NCBI RefSeq assembly: GCF_012933505.1
Contig: NZ_JABBNB010000033.1
Span: 1-64,000, forward strand
DNA: 64,000 bases
Source of the DNA: Gordonia asplenii
Lineage (GTDB): Bacteria > Actinomycetota > Actinomycetes > Mycobacteriales > Mycobacteriaceae
Direction: 5' to 3'
Shown: piece by piece, positions 48,765-56,542 of the stretch
How the letters are laid out: every line of letters begins with the position of its first letter
How positions within the stretch are numbered: the stretch's first letter is position 1
Program-made: the position numbers and the translations under genes
The notes under the pieces: model-generated
The model's database searches: none
The model's input: the letters and a program-made list of their open reading frames with translations, nothing else
What the model was told of the DNA's origin: nothing

Positions 48765-48828
48765 TAACTCATGCAGTGACTCTAGCGCTAACTCTTGCAC
48801 TCATGCGGCAGAGGAATGCAAGAGTTAG
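48765..48828. promoter_or_regulatory. Three-site operator candidate upstream of the AlbA-type regulator
   Basis: TAACTCATGCA at 48765, TAACTCTTGCA at 48789 (24 bp on) and the inverted TGCAAGAGTTA at 48817-48827. The last two form a perfect 12-bp inverted repeat (48788-48828). They lie 15-77 bp before the regulator's GTG, in the place expected for its promoter. Confidence 0.65.
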
Positions 48829-48914
48829 GCGAGGCGAAGTGTTTGCAGGAGGGTTACGCGATGAGCGGCACTGGCGAAGGTGTACGCGAACCGAAAATGG
48901 CGAGAAACCTCTGG

Positions 48915-49370
48915 TCAGCGCCATGCCCGCCACCTGGTCGGCCCTGCGACGTGCAGCTTTGGCTGCGCGAGCTCGACGATCCGCGCCCATGGCACCACCT
49001 TGCGGAACGCTCCGCACTGACTGGCGTAATTGGTGCCGGCTGCATCGATCGCTTCGACGCCGTGGTGCAGAACTGCAGCTTCCTCGCCGAGTGCGTCGGC
49101 GAGCCACAGCAGGCCAGATGCGCACTTGAAACTGTTGTAGAAGCGCCTGCCGCTCGTGGACGGGTTGGCGCGGTTGTAGTAGCCGTTCGTGTTGTACTGG
49201 CCGAGCCACCTGGTGATGTGGTCGCGTTGATTGTGCCAATGGTCCTCGTTCGCGTATGCCACGCGTGACTCATATTTGTCGGTAATCGGTTGACGGGCGT
49301 TGAGTTGGCTGCACACTCTGATGAGGTCATCGGTGTGAATATCGCCGGGTTTTGCGGGCCGGTTCAACAT
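48915..49370 (-). CDS. Small unknown protein of the type I restriction operon
   Basis: 151 residues, not recognised. It has no signal peptide or membrane segment. It is rich in aromatic and charged residues around HWHNQRDHITRWLGQYN and contains FKCASGLLWLADALGEEA. The ATG (49368-49370) directly abuts the hsdS stop at 49371, which together with the hsdM-hsdS overlap makes it a true operon member. It might be an accessory or anti-restriction-like protein of the complex; no function can be assigned. Confidence 0.7.
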   Translation of the reverse strand: MLNRPAKPGDIHTDDLIRVCSQLNARQPITDKYESRVAYANEDHWHNQRDHITRWLGQYNTNGYYNRANPSTSGRRFYNSFKCASGLLWLADALGEEAAVLHHGVEAIDAAGTNYASQCGAFRKVVPWARIVELAQPKLHVAGPTRWRAWR

Positions 49371-50594
49371 TTACAGCACCTCTTCGACAGTGCGTTCGGC
49401 TTGTTCGACTGTGATGCGGCCATCCATGAGGAGGGGCAGAAGTTCGTCGCGGGTTTGGGCTAGGACTTGGTTTTCGTTCCGAGCTTTGCCGAGGCGGCGA
49501 AGGAGCGAGTCGCTCACCTCGCCGAACTTCGTCATCTCTTCGGTTGTGGGGACCGGGATGCTGAAGCTGCCTAATGCAGACGGCTGAACCCGTTGGCGCC
49601 CCGACGTGCCCGTCATCCCCTTTTCCGCGTGGTCGCGGAACTCCAGCGTTGAGGCGACGCAGAACGGTGCAGCGTACGGCACATTAGTGCGTGGACGCAG
49701 CACAATGAATTCAGTCGATCCGACTGCGACTTCATCGACTGCAAGATTGTCGACGAATCCGAGTTTCCCGTTCTCGAAGCACGGTGTAATACGTGCCAAT
49801 AGCGTGTCACCATTGCGGAACCGTGCGCCGCTTCGCACCTCGCGAGCATCCCAGGATTCGATGAGCATGCCTCCCTGCGGAAGGTTCTTCATATCCAAGT
49901 ATGCTGCACGCGAGGCGGTTACCGCGGTTCGTGGGTTTATCTCTGCAATCGACGAAAATGGCAAAGTACCTTCGGCTTCGCGACAAATCCAGTCCCACGA
50001 GGTGCAGATTAGTTCTTGTCCCACTGCGAGTAGCTTCTGATTCGCCGCGATCTTGTCGTCGAGGGCGCCGAGGACGTCGACGATGGCTTCTTGATCTCGG
50101 ATATCGGGCAGTGCAACTTCGATCTGTTTGAGCTGGCCTAGATTGAACCCTGGAACGGAGCTGCCAATCGATTGACTGCGCACGTAATCCAACATTGACG
50201 GTTGAGAAAGGAAGTAGTATAGGAATTCTGGAAATGCAACTCTGGGGTCTGGGCGGAATCGCATCTGCTTGTTCGATACGATGTATTTCTCAAATTTGGA
50301 AGTTTCGTCGATTAGTCCTATCTGGCCGATGGTTCCCCAGCATGTGAATACCAGATCTCCGCGGCGAGCGACTGAACGTGCGAATTCTTCGCAGAATCGT
50401 TGGGGTAAGAATACGATATCTTGGTCGATTAGCCTTGTTGAAATACTTTCTGAGAGATTCGATCCTCGGATCATTGGGACGCCGCTGGTTGTAAAGTGCT
50501 TCGATGAAACGGCGCTGCCGAACGGGCCCGTTGAAAACGCGTTCGGCTCGGGACTAGCCAGGTCGACGAGTCTCTTGGTGGCCCGGTCTCTCAC
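49371..50594 (-). CDS. hsdS: Type I restriction enzyme, S (specificity) subunit
   Basis: 407 residues; reads the two-part DNA target. Two target-recognition domains, about 1-160 and 200-355, each followed by a conserved helix (QEAIVDVLGALDDKIAANQKLL near 165-185 and GKARNENQVLAQTRDELLPLL near 370-390). GTG start overlapping the hsdM stop by 4 bp (GTGA). The middle is clearly richer in A+T than its neighbours, as often seen for recently exchanged specificity domains. The target sequence cannot be predicted from here. Confidence 0.93.
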   Translation of the reverse strand: MRDRATKRLVDLASPEPNAFSTGPFGSAVSSKHFTTSGVPMIRGSNLSESISTRLIDQDIVFLPQRFCEEFARSVARRGDLVFTCWGTIGQIGLIDETSKFEKYIVSNKQMRFRPDPRVAFPEFLYYFLSQPSMLDYVRSQSIGSSVPGFNLGQLKQIEVALPDIRDQEAIVDVLGALDDKIAANQKLLAVGQELICTSWDWICREAEGTLPFSSIAEINPRTAVTASRAAYLDMKNLPQGGMLIESWDAREVRSGARFRNGDTLLARITPCFENGKLGFVDNLAVDEVAVGSTEFIVLRPRTNVPYAAPFCVASTLEFRDHAEKGMTGTSGRQRVQPSALGSFSIPVPTTEEMTKFGEVSDSLLRRLGKARNENQVLAQTRDELLPLLMDGRITVEQAERTVEEVL

Positions 50595-52195
50595 CCCAAC
50601 CTCCCTAACTGTTCCCGCACAACCCCATCCAACCGTGCCGACTCGTCCAACGCCGCCGTCAACTCCCTGGTCAGCCGCGCGATCTTCTCGTCGATCGGCT
50701 CCAGATCCTCGGCCGACGCACTCGTCCCCACATATCGCCCCGGCGTCAACGCATACCCGGCGTCGCGAATCTCATCGAGTGTGGCGCTTTTACAGAATCC
50801 CGGCTCATCCGCATACTCACGTGGCGCGGACGCACGCCCGCGCCACGCGCGATAGGTCCCGGCAATGCGCTTCTCGATGTCATCGTCGGATAACGTCCGT
50901 TCAACCCGATCAACCATCTGCCCCAGTTCGCGGGCGTCGATGAACAGCACTTCGCGACTCCGGTCGATGGAGCCGCCGCGACCGCGCGACTTATCCTTCG
51001 CGAAAAACCACACGCACACTGGAATCTGCGTGCCGCGGAACAACTGCCCTGGCAGCGCCACAATGCAGGAGACCGCGTCGGCCTCCACCATGTTCTGGCG
51101 AATCGCGCCCTCGCCGCCGGTATTGGAAGTCATCGTGCCATTCGCCATCACCACCCCCGCTTCACCGCCCGGGGCCAGCTTCGACCAGATGTGTTGCATC
51201 CAGCCATAATTCGCGTTCCGGACCGGCGGCACCCCGAATCGCCAACGATGATCGTCCTCGCGCCTGGCCCAGTCCTTGATGTTGAACGGAGGGTTGGCGA
51301 GGACATAGTCCATTTGGATTCCCGGGTGAATATCGCGGGCGAAAGTATCCTGCCATCGCGACCCCAGGCCGTGAGTGTCGATCCCGTGAATAGCGAGATT
51401 CATCTTCGCCATCTTCCACGTGCGCTCATTCAATTCCTGACCGAATACCGAGATCTTCGTCGGATCTTCGTTATGCCGCTCCAGGAACTTCTCGGTCTGC
51501 ACGAACATGCCGCCCGATCCGCAGCACGGATCGTAAACGCGTCCTTCGTGTGGCTCGAGGATCTCGACGAGTACGCGCACCACCGCCGGCGGCGTGTAGA
51601 ACTCGCCACCGCGTTTGCCCTCGGCCTTCGCGAATTTGTCGAGAAAGTACTCGTACACCTCGCCGAGCAGATCGCGGGCCTTGGTGGCGCCCTCGCCGGC
51701 GAAGCGCACCGAATTCATCAAATCGACTAGCTCGCCCAGGCGGCGCTGATCGATATTGTCCCGACCGTAGATCGTCGGCAGGGTGCCGCGCAGTGACTCG
51801 TTCTCGTCGGCCAACTGCCGCATGGCGTCGTCGATGAGCTTGCCGACACTCTGCGCGTCGTCGGTCCCCGACGCCGCGATGCCCTTGGCGTTGCGCGCGA
51901 TGAACTCCCACCGTGACGTCGCAGGCACCCAGAACACGCCTTCGGCGCGGTACTCGTCGGGATCCTCCAGGGTGTCCGCCACGACATCGTCCGACTCGCC
52001 CGAGAGCTCGTCGACCAGCGCGGTCCGGCGTTCCTCGAACGCGTCGGACACATACTTGAGGAACACCAAGCCGAGAACGACGTCCTTGTACTGCGACGCA
52101 TCCATCGAGCCGCGCAGCTTGTCCGCGGCCTTCCACATGGTGTCCTTGAGGTCCTTCGACGACGACGCCGCGAGCGAAGTCTTGTCTTTCGCCAC
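50591..52195 (-). CDS. hsdM: Type I restriction enzyme, M (methylase) subunit
   Basis: 534-residue N6-adenine methylase. N-terminal HsdM bundle, SAM motif I DPCCGSGGM at 222-230, catalytic motif IV NPPF at 301-304. GTG start with an AGGAG site about 10 nt upstream. First gene of the operon hsdM, hsdS, unknown, AlbA-type regulator, hsdR, RNase-H-like, kinase. A GATAAG-N4-CTTATC palindrome lies 82-97 bp upstream. Confidence 0.95.
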   Translation of the reverse strand: MAKDKTSLAASSSKDLKDTMWKAADKLRGSMDASQYKDVVLGLVFLKYVSDAFEERRTALVDELSGESDDVVADTLEDPDEYRAEGVFWVPATSRWEFIARNAKGIAASGTDDAQSVGKLIDDAMRQLADENESLRGTLPTIYGRDNIDQRRLGELVDLMNSVRFAGEGATKARDLLGEVYEYFLDKFAKAEGKRGGEFYTPPAVVRVLVEILEPHEGRVYDPCCGSGGMFVQTEKFLERHNEDPTKISVFGQELNERTWKMAKMNLAIHGIDTHGLGSRWQDTFARDIHPGIQMDYVLANPPFNIKDWARREDDHRWRFGVPPVRNANYGWMQHIWSKLAPGGEAGVVMANGTMTSNTGGEGAIRQNMVEADAVSCIVALPGQLFRGTQIPVCVWFFAKDKSRGRGGSIDRSREVLFIDARELGQMVDRVERTLSDDDIEKRIAGTYRAWRGRASAPREYADEPGFCKSATLDEIRDAGYALTPGRYVGTSASAEDLEPIDEKIARLTRELTAALDESARLDGVVREQLGRLG

Positions 52196-52276
52196 CAGAG
52201 TGTGCTCCTTGTCGATCCGTGGTTCGAGTCGAAGCGAGACTACGTCACAAACCCGAGATGTTGTGCCAAGTGAGTT

Positions 52277-52292
52277 GATAAGGAGCCTTATC
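52277..52292. promoter_or_regulatory. Palindrome GATAAG-GAGC-CTTATC upstream of hsdM
   Basis: A perfect 6+6 palindrome with right flank GAA, 82-97 bp before the hsdM start. The same palindrome with another spacer is at 55070-55085 in front of the methyltransferase-like gene. Probably an operator. Confidence 0.65.
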
Positions 52293-52452
52293 GAAGGTCT
52301 AGCAGAATCGCTGGATCCAGCAGGCGATAGTGGTGTTCACCGCACTCACGGTCGGTGGCCGACCTCGGCATCACACACAACCACGCGATGTCAGTGCCCG
52401 GCGCTATGTTCACCTGTTCGGACGCAACCACACCCACATCGAAGGAATTGCC

Positions 52453-52833
52453 ATGATCAAGAAGTTCGCACTCGTCTCCGCCCTCGCGATCGCGCTCAGC
52501 GCGCCGGGCCTCGCCACGGCCAGCGTTGCCGAGCCGACGTCGGGGGACACCGTCACCTACGAGTTCGTCTCCGACGTTCCCGACAATCAGGGGTCGAACT
52601 GGTACGACGCCGACAACGACATGAGCACGTTCAGCAATACCCACCTGCCCAAGTACAACGCCAAGAATGGGCACTACTGGGGCACCCAGTCGTTCACGTC
52701 ACGCTCAACCTACCAGCTCACCGCGGCGAGCATCCAGACCAGCGGCTACTACGCGCAGTGCTTCGTGTCGATCAACGGGGTGCAGGTCAGTGAAAACCAC
52801 GCCTCGGGCAAGTACGCGATGGCGGTGTGCTGA
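52453..52833 (+). CDS. Secreted MmpS-like protein
   Basis: 126 residues with a clear signal peptide (KK charge at 3-4, hydrophobic core to about residue 20, cleavage near ATASVA-EP). The mature part recalls the soluble domain of MmpS: VTYEFVSDVP, WYDADNDMSTFSN, then two cysteines (AQCFVSINGVQVSENHASGKYAMAVC region) that could form a disulfide. ATG with a GAAGGA site. No MmpL is nearby. It sits between the two defence-like modules and may be unrelated cargo. Confidence 0.7.
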   Translation: MIKKFALVSALAIALSAPGLATASVAEPTSGDTVTYEFVSDVPDNQGSNWYDADNDMSTFSNTHLPKYNAKNGHYWGTQSFTSRSTYQLTAASIQTSGYYAQCFVSINGVQVSENHASGKYAMAVC

Positions 52834-52959
52834 GTGCACGCAGGCATATGCGACGAAACATCGCTCCCGATGGGGATGGGGCCGGGAACCTCAGCCGCCT
52901 CAGCGGTAACAGCGAATCGTTTCCGCCCTGCGCGGCCTCGAGAGGTCGACCGAACTCCG

Positions 52960-54999
52960 CTACGGCACGGCAGGTTCGTCGCGGAACTCTCCGACCAGGA
53001 CGTCGGTCGTCGCGCCCCGGCTAAGCTCAACCTCCGCGGCGTCGAGCGCGGCCAGTTCGGCGTGCAACTTCGCGCGCCGGGCGGTCAGCCGAGCGTGGGC
53101 GGTCGCGACGATCGGGACCTGATCCGCGGCGACGGTTCGCAGTGACCACGCGTCGACGTTGGCGGCGCGCTGCGCGCGGATGTCGGCCGCGGCGATGTGA
53201 GGAAGAATGCGACGGGGATCTCGATACGGCCGCTCGTTCCTCGCGGCCACTCGATCAGCGGGGGGATCGTTCCTCGCGGCCACTCGATCAGTGGGGGTAA
53301 CTGGCCGGAGCACTCGCGCCGGGGTCAGCACGAGGTGACCGCCGTCCTCGTCGACGATCGCGCGCGGCGGCGTCGTCGGCTGATAGATCACGTCACCCGG
53401 TTCGGTGAAAGTGGCTCGGGGAGAGAGTCTTTCGAGGTCGAGTCGGTTGACGCCGCGGGTGCCGATCAGGTCGGGACTGCGAAGTTCGTCGGCGGAGATG
53501 ACGACCACCGAGCCTGCCGCGACAGGCCCCACGGCGTCGGCGGGCAGGCGCACCCCCGCGATGACGCGCGCCGATCGGTCGGTGCCGACGGTTGCCGCAC
53601 GCCAGGTGAGCGGACGGACCGGGCTATCCGGCGCAGGTTCGGACCGCAGTGAAATGCCTTGCAGCGCTTCACAGTCGGTCTTGCCGAGCGCATCCCACAG
53701 GCGCGCCAGGATCTCGCCGCCGCTATCTGTGTCGCTGTCCGATGACGGGAGCAGCAACTGCTGTCGCGGCACGACGACGCGGGAGGCACGCGAGACACCG
53801 CGCAAGAAGGTGTGTGATCGGCGGGCAGCTTCGTCGGTCGCCGCGGCGGTGACGTCGGCGGCGACGGCTTGACTCTCCACGTGCGTGAGCGCATGGGCCG
53901 AGTGGTCGGCGTAGACGGTCGAGGCGTTGTGTTCGTCTACGGCCGGGGCGAGAACCCATACCGCGAGTTGCCGGCGTCCGCTCGTGCGAAGCAGGCCTTT
54001 CGGCAGGCGCGCTACGTAGCGTAGCGGCGCGAAGTAGTCGACCGAGCCGAGCAATCGGGCACGTCGGCCGGCCGTTTCGGCGGGCAGGTCGTCGATGAGA
54101 AGAGCAGCCGGACCGACGATCAGTGCGGCACCGCCCGGACCCAGGTCGACGGTGAGATCGTCCATCCAATCGAAGAATCGAACCGCATCGTCATCAGTGG
54201 CCGACGCCCATTGCGCGATGATCAGCGCGTCAGAGTCGGGGGTGTCGACGACGCGAATCGGGATGCCGGCGGCGGCCAGATATCGCCACTGCGCGAGTTG
54301 CCACGTACGCAGGACCGAATCGCTCGTCCTGCCGCACTCGGGATACTCGTGTTCGTCGAGGGTAGTCAGTCCCGAGCCCAGCAGCGCCATGCCGCCTGGT
54401 CCGGCCGGGATCACTGTTGCGCGCGTGGCGCGCATCAATTCGGTGGCCATCGCGGTTAGCAGCGCCGAGCCGCTGTCGGTCATCGACTCTGCGATCGACA
54501 CTCGATCCGATGCCATTCCGGCCCGAACGAGTTGTGCCAGAGCCGGTTCGGCGCCGAATGCCGCCTCCGCCAACTCGTCGACGGCGGCTACTGTTCGCGT
54601 GTCCGCGAGGGCGTCGGTGATCCGCCCGGACGGGGCAAGAACATCGTCGGCGATGCCGGCGACCACCTCGTACACCTCGGGCGATGACAGCGAGCCGATG
54701 TCACCGGCCGCGTGGGATGCGATGAGCAGCAGCAGCGAGGCGATGTCGAGTGCATCCGCGGTATCGGTCAGAAGACTTGAATGCATTGCGACGTCGTCGG
54801 CCGCAGCGGCGTTGTTGCCGCGCCCGGTCGCGCGTAGCCAGTCGGCGACGGCATCGGCATCGAATACCAACCGATCAGGGCGAATCGAGGCCGGAAAGGG
54901 GTTGTCGCCGGTCGCGTAGCGCCGACGCCAGACGCTCACGACAGGTCGACGGACCTGTGCGAGGTCGGCGATGTCTTGCATCGACAACTGAGCTGTCAT
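52960..54999 (-). CDS. HTH, degenerate N6-methyltransferase-like and specificity-like fusion
   Basis: 679 residues. Residues 5-60 are an excisionase-like helix-turn-helix (LSMQDIADLAQVRRPVVSVWRRR... FDADAVADWL) as found at the N-terminus of actinobacterial N6-methylase-like proteins. Residues 160-355 follow a methylase layout (GPGGAALIVGPAALL near 287-301, YVARLPKGLL near 328-337), but motif I reads IPAGPGGMAL instead of DPACGSG and no N/DPPF/Y motif is present, so catalysis is unlikely. Residues 470-679 resemble an HsdS half: LSPRATFTEPGDVIYQ and a final coiled coil. ATG at 54999; a TTG at 55032 is possible. Divergent from the MoxR/VWA operon. It may be the module's DNA-recognition or regulatory part (inference). 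Confidence 0.65.
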   Translation of the reverse strand: MTAQLSMQDIADLAQVRRPVVSVWRRRYATGDNPFPASIRPDRLVFDADAVADWLRATGRGNNAAAADDVAMHSSLLTDTADALDIASLLLLIASHAAGDIGSLSSPEVYEVVAGIADDVLAPSGRITDALADTRTVAAVDELAEAAFGAEPALAQLVRAGMASDRVSIAESMTDSGSALLTAMATELMRATRATVIPAGPGGMALLGSGLTTLDEHEYPECGRTSDSVLRTWQLAQWRYLAAAGIPIRVVDTPDSDALIIAQWASATDDDAVRFFDWMDDLTVDLGPGGAALIVGPAALLIDDLPAETAGRRARLLGSVDYFAPLRYVARLPKGLLRTSGRRQLAVWVLAPAVDEHNASTVYADHSAHALTHVESQAVAADVTAAATDEAARRSHTFLRGVSRASRVVVPRQQLLLPSSDSDTDSGGEILARLWDALGKTDCEALQGISLRSEPAPDSPVRPLTWRAATVGTDRSARVIAGVRLPADAVGPVAAGSVVVISADELRSPDLIGTRGVNRLDLERLSPRATFTEPGDVIYQPTTPPRAIVDEDGGHLVLTPARVLRPVTPTDRVAARNDPPADRVAARNERPYRDPRRILPHIAAADIRAQRAANVDAWSLRTVAADQVPIVATAHARLTARRAKLHAELAALDAAEVELSRGATTDVLVGEFRDEPAVP
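53234..53290. repeat. In-frame 33-bp tandem duplication
   Basis: TCGTTCCTCGCGGCCACTCG recurs at 53234 and 53267 (period 33 bp, 11 codons) inside the specificity-like part of the methyltransferase-like gene; in protein it gives DRVAARND/E-type repeats between the recognition domain and the coiled coil. Confidence 0.8.
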
Positions 55000-55069
55000 G
55001 AGAACTCGACTTCCTGAATCTGGTGCCGCCAAGACTAGTTAAGCGATGGGTATTGCTATCGCAGTATTC

Positions 55070-55085
55070 GATAAGGGATCTTATC
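55070..55085. promoter_or_regulatory. Palindrome GATAAG-GGAT-CTTATC in the divergent promoter region
   Basis: Same 6+6 palindrome as at 52277, here with left flank TTC. It lies 71-86 bp before the start of the methyltransferase-like gene and 68-83 bp before the start of the small CxxC protein gene, so it could control both directions. Confidence 0.65.
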
Positions 55086-55152
55086 AAGACAATTGAGGTC
55101 GTGAGTGCGGTGGCCTGCCACTCTTGGACATACGCACACAACGAGGAAGTGA

Positions 55153-55419
55153 ATGATGAGCCGACACGACCGCGAGCCGACGTCCGCCCGGCGACGCCGA
55201 CGCTGGCCGCGCCACAGTTCTCATGAGTGCCCGAGTCGAAAGGTCAGGTTTCGCGACCACGCCGACGCGGTTGAAGCGCTCCATGCCATCGACAATCGCC
55301 GGCACTTCGCCGTCGACGGCGAAGCGTTGAACCGCCACGAGCGCCGCTGCTACCCGTGCCGTGCGTGTCACGGGTGGCATCTGACATCACGGCCGCTCGG
55401 ACCGGAAATGTCCGACTGA
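55153..55419 (+). CDS. Small CxxC/WHLTS protein
   Basis: 88 residues, ATG at 55153 with a GAGGAAG site. Rich in Arg/His; the C-terminal part has CYPCRACHGWHLTSRP, a pattern seen in small phage and accessory proteins that probably bind zinc or nucleic acid. First gene of the plus-strand operon, 17 bp before the AAA ATPase. Function unknown. Confidence 0.65.
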   Translation: MMSRHDREPTSARRRRRWPRHSSHECPSRKVRFRDHADAVEALHAIDNRRHFAVDGEALNRHERRCYPCRACHGWHLTSRPLGPEMSD

Positions 55420-55436
55420 ACAGATAGGTTGCCCAC

Positions 55437-56542
55437 ATGTCCACTTACCACGACACACTCGATGCCATCGCCTTGTGTATCTCGACTCGAATCCCGGTGA
55501 TCCTCTGGGGAAATCCGGGCGAGGGCAAGACCTCGATGATCGAGTCCGCCGCCCAGCGCGGATGGCACGTCGAAACGGTGATCCTCAGTCAAAGCGAACC
55601 GTCGGATCTGGCTGGGTTGCCGGTCGTGTCTCCGCGAGGTGACGTCGTCTTGGCGCCGCCCGCCTGGGCACGCCGCCTCGCCGAGCACGACGGTCCCGCA
55701 ATCTGCTTCTTCGACGAGTTCAGACCGCGTCGCCGTCCCTGCAGGCCGCGGCGCTGCGCGTACTGACCCATCGCGAAGTCGGTGATCTGACGCTGCCCGA
55801 GTCGGTCACTTTCGTCGCGGCTGCGAACCCCGTCGACGTCGCTGCAGCAGGTTGGGAGCTCGCCGCGCCGACAGCGTCGCGGTTCGTACACCTCGACTTC
55901 GCGATGACGCTCGACGTATTTGCTCCCGGTACGGTCGCCGGCTCATGGCCGACGCTGCGGCCCGGCGTCCTACCGGACGATTACCGAGTACGGACCGTCC
56001 GCGCGATGGCCGCGGTCACCGGATTTCTGCGTGCCCGGCCGAACCAGCTCAGCGTGGTACCGAAGGACTACGCCTCGCGTTCGCGCAGTTTTCCGACGCC
56101 GCGCACATGGGAGTTCGTCGGCCGCCTACTGGCACTCGCGGAGTACGCCGGAGCCTGCGACCGCGTCACCGATCTCGTCGTCGCCGGTGCCATCGGCGAA
56201 TCGACCGCGCATGAGTTCCTGTCGTGGCGGCGCAACCTCGACCTGCCCGATCCCAATGCGCTGCTGGACGGATCGCAGGCGCTGCGCTTCGAGGGTGTTC
56301 GCGCCGACCGGGTGTATGTCGTCTTGCAGTCGATCGTGGCGGCAGTCACCGCGGATTTGACGGCCGACCGGTGGCGGGCCACCGTTGAGCTGTGCTGCCA
56401 GGCCGCCGACCAAGTCGGATTCGACCCGGCTATTCCTGCGATCCGCAGTCTCGTCGCCCCGAACGTGCGGCCCGACGGCGCCGAGATGCCCTCTGCCGTC
56501 GTGATGTTCGGGCCCGCGCTGATGGAAGCGAGAGTGATGTGA
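55437..56542 (+). pseudogene. MoxR-type AAA ATPase, single-base frameshift
   Basis: The first part (55437 on) has Walker A GNPGEGKT (25-32) and Walker B ICFFDE (89-94), and then stops at 55766 with a nonsense RPRRRPCR tail. Moving to the next frame at about 55721 restores QTASPSLQAAALRVLTHREV (the usual MoxR sequence after Walker B), then FVAAANPVDVAAAGWELA (sensor 1 region) and a helical C-terminus ending at 56542. One base is missing in the codon after GAG at 55716-55718. The restored protein would be about 368 residues and its stop overlaps the VWA gene start. It is either a recent mutation or a sequencing error: the rest is free of stops. Confidence 0.8.

Noticed and set aside
55716-55766. 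Programmed frameshift in the MoxR gene
   Set aside because: The junction sequence GAGTTCAGACC has no slippery heptamer and nothing resembling a stimulating structure; a lost base is simpler.
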